From a virus: DNA of 38,571 bases. The stretch spans positions 1-38,571 of the IMG/VR virus record IMGVR_UViG_3300022933_000011; one strand, written 5' to 3'. The position numbers and the translations under genes are program-made. A model generated the notes under the pieces. That model saw only the letters and a list, made by a program, of their open reading frames with translations, was not told the DNA's origin and made no database searches. Within the stretch, counting starts at the first letter, position 1. Each line of letters opens with the position of its first letter. Below are positions 37,212 through 38,571 of the stretch, in pieces.

Positions 37212-37876
37212 TCAAACGGCGTCGACGCCTTCAACCCCTAAGTCGCCACCAAGGGCGGTGGCCCATCCCAGAAGATCAGAAGTCTTCCTAACCTTCTTCT
37301 TCGCTGCCTTGGGGACAGAAACGGCTGCTACGACTTGGGCGGGGCTTTTTTGCCAGAACTCTTCGTAGTCTTGGCCGATTTGACACCACGCGGAGATGGC
37401 TTGCTGCCAGGGGTATCCTTTTCCATTTCGGCCAGACTCTCGCTGATCTCCTCGTTTAGAACCTTTATCTGCGAGTCCGTCGCCGCCTCCGCCTGCGTTA
37501 GTAGCCGACTCGCCATAATAGGGTCCACGCCGTTAGCGATTGCCCACGCCACTCCAATCGCGTTGCTGTACTCAGGCAATCGTCCTTCAATCATCTGTGA
37601 ACCAACAACCTCGACGTTCTCATGCATTATCAATGCGAGGGTTCTGCGGAGGGTCGAAACAGGCTTCACCTCCATCTGAGACTGCCACTCTGCCAGCCCG
37701 TCCCACACCTCTTCGATGTCGGCGATCGTGTTATGAGTGAACTTGATGAACAATTCTTCAGTTTCCTGCTCTCCCTCGGCGTCAAAGATCGGCACCCACC
37801 CGCCGTTCTCCTCACGCACCGTGGCGATCTGCACAGGAACGCCTTTATTTCGTAGCACTGTCGGGGTGTAATCCAT
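37212..37876 (-). CDS. Tail assembly chaperone, -1 frameshift product, 221 aa
   Basis: Reading the chaperone to the A6 run at 37346-37351 and then one base back adds 44 residues (SPAQVVAAVSVPKAAKKK and a helical end DLLGWATALGGDLGVEGV) up to a TGA at 37212. This fits the gpG/gpGT pair next to most siphovirus tape measures. The slip site is GGC-AAA-AAA-GCC; single-tRNA slippage on the A run is the likely mode. No start codon or ribosome binding site would make the extension a separate gene. Confidence 0.6.
37328..37876 (-). CDS. Tail assembly chaperone (unshifted), 182 aa
   Basis: Lies between the major tail protein and the tape measure. Residues 20-90 (EELFIKFTHNTIADIEEVWD; LAEWQSQMEVKPVSTLRRTL) have the look of actinophage tail assembly chaperones, and the C-terminus is Lys/Ser/Pro-rich, ending SGKKAPPKS where the frameshift site lies. 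It helps to load the tape measure during tail assembly (family role). ATG 37876 has no strong ribosome binding site. Confidence 0.75.
   Translation of the reverse strand: MDYTPTVLRNKGVPVQIATVREENGGWVPIFDAEGEQETEELFIKFTHNTIADIEEVWDGLAEWQSQMEVKPVSTLRRTLALIMHENVEVVGSQMIEGRLPEYSNAIGVAWAIANGVDPIMASRLLTQAEAATDSQIKVLNEEISESLAEMEKDTPGSKPSPRGVKSAKTTKSSGKKAPPKS
37346..37351 (-). promoter_or_regulatory. Programmed -1 frameshift site (A6)
   Basis: Six A residues (T6 on the plus strand) after GGC, near the end of the chaperone frame. The -1 frame is open for 44 codons beyond it. See the frameshift product entry. Confidence 0.5.
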
Positions 37877-37900
37877 GCACAGAGACTACACGAAGACGCG

Positions 37901-37932
37901 CAGAGGCGGCGACCTCGCAGCCGCCGCCTCTG
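37901..37932 (-). terminator. Hairpin after the major tail protein gene
   Basis: A perfect 11-bp stem CAGAGGCGGCG/CGCCGCCTCTG with a 10-nt loop between the major tail protein and chaperone genes. No T-tract. It could raise major tail protein output relative to the tail-assembly genes by partial termination or by protecting its mRNA 3' end. Confidence 0.55.
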
Positions 37933-37951
37933 ATACCCGCTTAGATTAGAA

Positions 37952-38518
37952 CTACAGTGTCTCCGCCGTTTCAGCAAACGAAATGTTGCCGAATCGGATC
38001 GGTGTGCCCTTCGGCTTGATCGCCTCAGCGGTAAACGTCGGAGAGTTGAAATCATCCGTCGAACCAGAAACCAGCGAACCGCCAGTCAACTGACACTTAC
38101 CGAGGTCGACCTTGACGGTGGCGAGAGTATCGCCCGAGGTCTCCAAGTCGTCAATCAAGAACGAAATCTTGAAATACGGCAAGGATGTGTCATCGATCGG
38201 CAACGCAGCGGTCTCGGCTGCACCAGTCCCGCCCGTAGCGATCGTGGTGCCGAGAAGCACAGCGAGAACATCCAACGACAATTCGCCGTAGGTGCAGGAA
38301 AAGTTGAGGCGATCGATCTTGCCCTTCTTGGACAAAACAGAACCACCATCACCCTTCAACTCACTGGTAATGAAGTTTGGCTCCAGGGACACTTCCTGGA
38401 TGCCGGGAACATCGACGCCGGTACCCCAGGTAGTAGCGTTATCCGAAGTGTCGGTGTCGATTGAATAGACCTTGCAGTCCTTCACGTCAAAGGTAATCGC
38501 ACTTGTTGATGCGGGCAT
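37952..38518 (-). CDS. Major tail protein, 188 aa
   Basis: Forms the tail tube. Features: MPASTSAITFDVKDCKVYSI start, GVDVPGIQEVSLEPNFITSE (about 33-52), GDGGSVLSKKGKIDRLNFSC (56-75), and a beta-rich C-terminal half. The pattern and place before the chaperone, tape measure and distal tail genes fit a siphovirus major tail subunit. ATG 38518 has TAAGGAG upstream. The gene to its right is not in the window. Confidence 0.75.
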   Translation of the reverse strand: MPASTSAITFDVKDCKVYSIDTDTSDNATTWGTGVDVPGIQEVSLEPNFITSELKGDGGSVLSKKGKIDRLNFSCTYGELSLDVLAVLLGTTIATGGTGAAETAALPIDDTSLPYFKISFLIDDLETSGDTLATVKVDLGKCQLTGGSLVSGSTDDFNSPTFTAEAIKPKGTPIRFGNISFAETAETL

Positions 38519-38571
38519 TATTCACTCCTTAGCGGGTCGCGGCCCTGTTGGCTCTGCTCTAGTTTCCCAGC

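Noticed and set aside
1-38571. Integrase, repressor or attachment site
   Set aside because: No tyrosine or serine recombinase motif and no immunity repressor could be recognised; temperate lifestyle cannot be claimed from this window.

Overview
The window is part of a tailed (siphovirus-like) bacteriophage genome, most likely infecting a GC-rich Gram-positive actinobacterium. The evidence is a long tape-measure gene, a tail-assembly chaperone with a probable -1 frameshift, a tail-tip protein ending in a peptidase-S74 chaperone, both terminase subunits and a small r1t-type holin. The host guess rests on a WhiB-like protein, leaderless promoters, many GTG/TTG starts and high GC by eye. Almost everything is on the minus strand, so transcription runs from right (38.5 kb) to left (1). 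No integrase, portal or capsid gene is visible; the window is probably not a whole genome.

Right to left: 38.5-27 kb holds the tail genes (major tail protein, tail-assembly chaperone, 1467-aa tape measure, distal tail protein, 1525-aa tail-tip/fibre protein, small accessory ORFs). 26.6-19.6 kb is a replication/recombination block: an unrecognised conserved protein, a HIRAN-domain protein, a winged-helix replication initiator carrying iteron-like repeats next to an AT-rich stretch (probable origin), a helicase-loader-like protein, a RusA-type resolvase, HTH proteins and a SMARCAL1-like SNF2 annealing helicase with two HARP domains. 19.6-12.2 kb holds two ParB-like multidomain proteins (one fused to a methyltransferase-like domain), a secreted or membrane protein, a HAD-like protein, a SAM methyltransferase, small and large terminase and a 2OG-Fe(II) oxygenase. 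Most genes in these two blocks overlap by a few bases and are probably translationally coupled. A short plus-strand trio (11.4-12.2 kb) is followed by the lysis region (11.4-9.8 kb) with a peptidoglycan-binding-type protein, a coiled-coil/TM protein and a holin.

The left 9.6 kb is an accessory arm of small genes in short, separately promoted units: an ArdC antirestriction protein, a DUF3846-like protein, an Api92-like protein, a WhiB-like protein, zinc-binding microproteins and many unknowns. Its regulatory DNA is the most striking part of the window. At least nine promoters carry a CRP-type palindrome (TGTGA-N6-TCACA) whose centre falls near -42.5, -52.5, -62.5 or -72.5 from the predicted start, the helical phasing of CRP-class activators. 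Intergenic gaps also carry about 20 copies of a strictly oriented 10-mer GTGTGAATC(T/C), ten of which have a TGC(A/G) box at a fixed distance (element starts 28 bp apart). A 79-nt tRNA-like/tmRNA-like RNA without an anticodon loop lies at 2164-2242. All functional calls are from reading the sequence and recalled family motifs; no database search was run.
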